Origin: Cacajao melanocephalus
Lineage: Eukaryota; Chordata; Mammalia; Primates; Pitheciidae
Reading direction: 5' to 3'
Assembly: GCA_963573385.1 (NCBI GenBank)
Contig: CAUYLG010005447.1
Coordinates: forward strand, 62,001 to 126,000
DNA: 64,000 nt
Part shown: piece by piece, positions 63,998-64,000 of the stretch
Numbering within the stretch: position 1 is the stretch's first letter
How the letters are laid out: every line of letters starts with the position of its first letter
The notes under the pieces: model-generated
Seen by the model: only the letters and a program-made list of their open reading frames with translations
Database searches by the model: none
What the model was told of the DNA's origin: nothing
Translations under genes and position numbers: made by a program

Positions 63998-64000
63998 GTA
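63998..64000 (+). promoter_or_regulatory. LPIN1: Probable exon 18 splice donor (truncated by window edge)
   Basis: GTA follows GCT at a codon boundary. Human lipin-1 continues with Asp at this point, so reading through as Val is less likely than a donor. Confidence 0.75.

Noticed and set aside
63998..64000. Reading the final GTA as Val, extending exon 18
   Set aside because: Lipin-1 has Asp after GNRPA, and the exon length (115 bp) and phase match a donor at GTA.

Overview
This window is nuclear DNA from a simian primate. It is packed with Alu SINEs of both orientations, L1 LINEs of several ages, L2/MIR relics, a MaLR LTR and old hAT/Tigger DNA transposons, all lying in introns of one protein-coding gene on the + strand. 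The gene is LPIN1 (lipin-1, a Mg2+-dependent phosphatidate phosphatase and transcriptional coactivator). Fourteen consecutive coding exons can be read between 18829 and 63997. All have AG/GT borders, all splice phases match, and the spliced reading frame is open throughout (1813 nt).

Exon sizes and phases agree with remembered human LPIN1 landmarks. The last exon is 115 bp and starts on the third base of a codon, as human exon 18 does. The codon for human Arg388, the splice site at c.1441, and Arg725 all fall where expected. I therefore number the exons 5 to 18; this numbering is inferred. The N-LIP domain and nuclear localisation signal (exons 2-4) lie upstream of the window, and exons 19-20 lie downstream. 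The window ends three bases into intron 18.

Species: several lipin-1 residues differ from the human protein as I remember it. Two L1 copies (3751-6101 and 17183-18378) also carry a 3' UTR that I associate with New World monkey L1s rather than ape or Old World monkey L1s. A platyrrhine is my best guess (moderate confidence).

Layout: 1-18828 is the 3' part of intron 4. It is mostly repeats: an Alu cluster, a young L1 carrying an Alu-monomer insertion, an older L1, a Tigger element, an L2, a roughly 4.5-kb ancient L1M and a twin-primed L1. Exons 5-12 (18829-37247) encode the serine-rich linker and the middle (M-Lip) region. Intron 13 (40686-48387) holds MIRs, a MaLR internal/LTR piece, two Alus bounded by a curious 46-bp duplication and a 5'-inverted L1. 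Exons 14-18 (48388-63997) encode the C-LIP HAD-type catalytic domain: DIDGT in exon 15, the coactivator motif LGHIL in exon 16, HAD motif II in exon 17, and the approach to motif IV in exon 18.

I found no second gene, tRNA, rRNA or CRISPR array, and no novel self-contained biological system. The most interesting structures are two strong CTCF-like motifs next to exons 6 and 9, two L1 insertions with 5' inversions, several small non-tandem duplications that look like template switching or gene conversion, and non-B-DNA candidates just upstream of exon 18.
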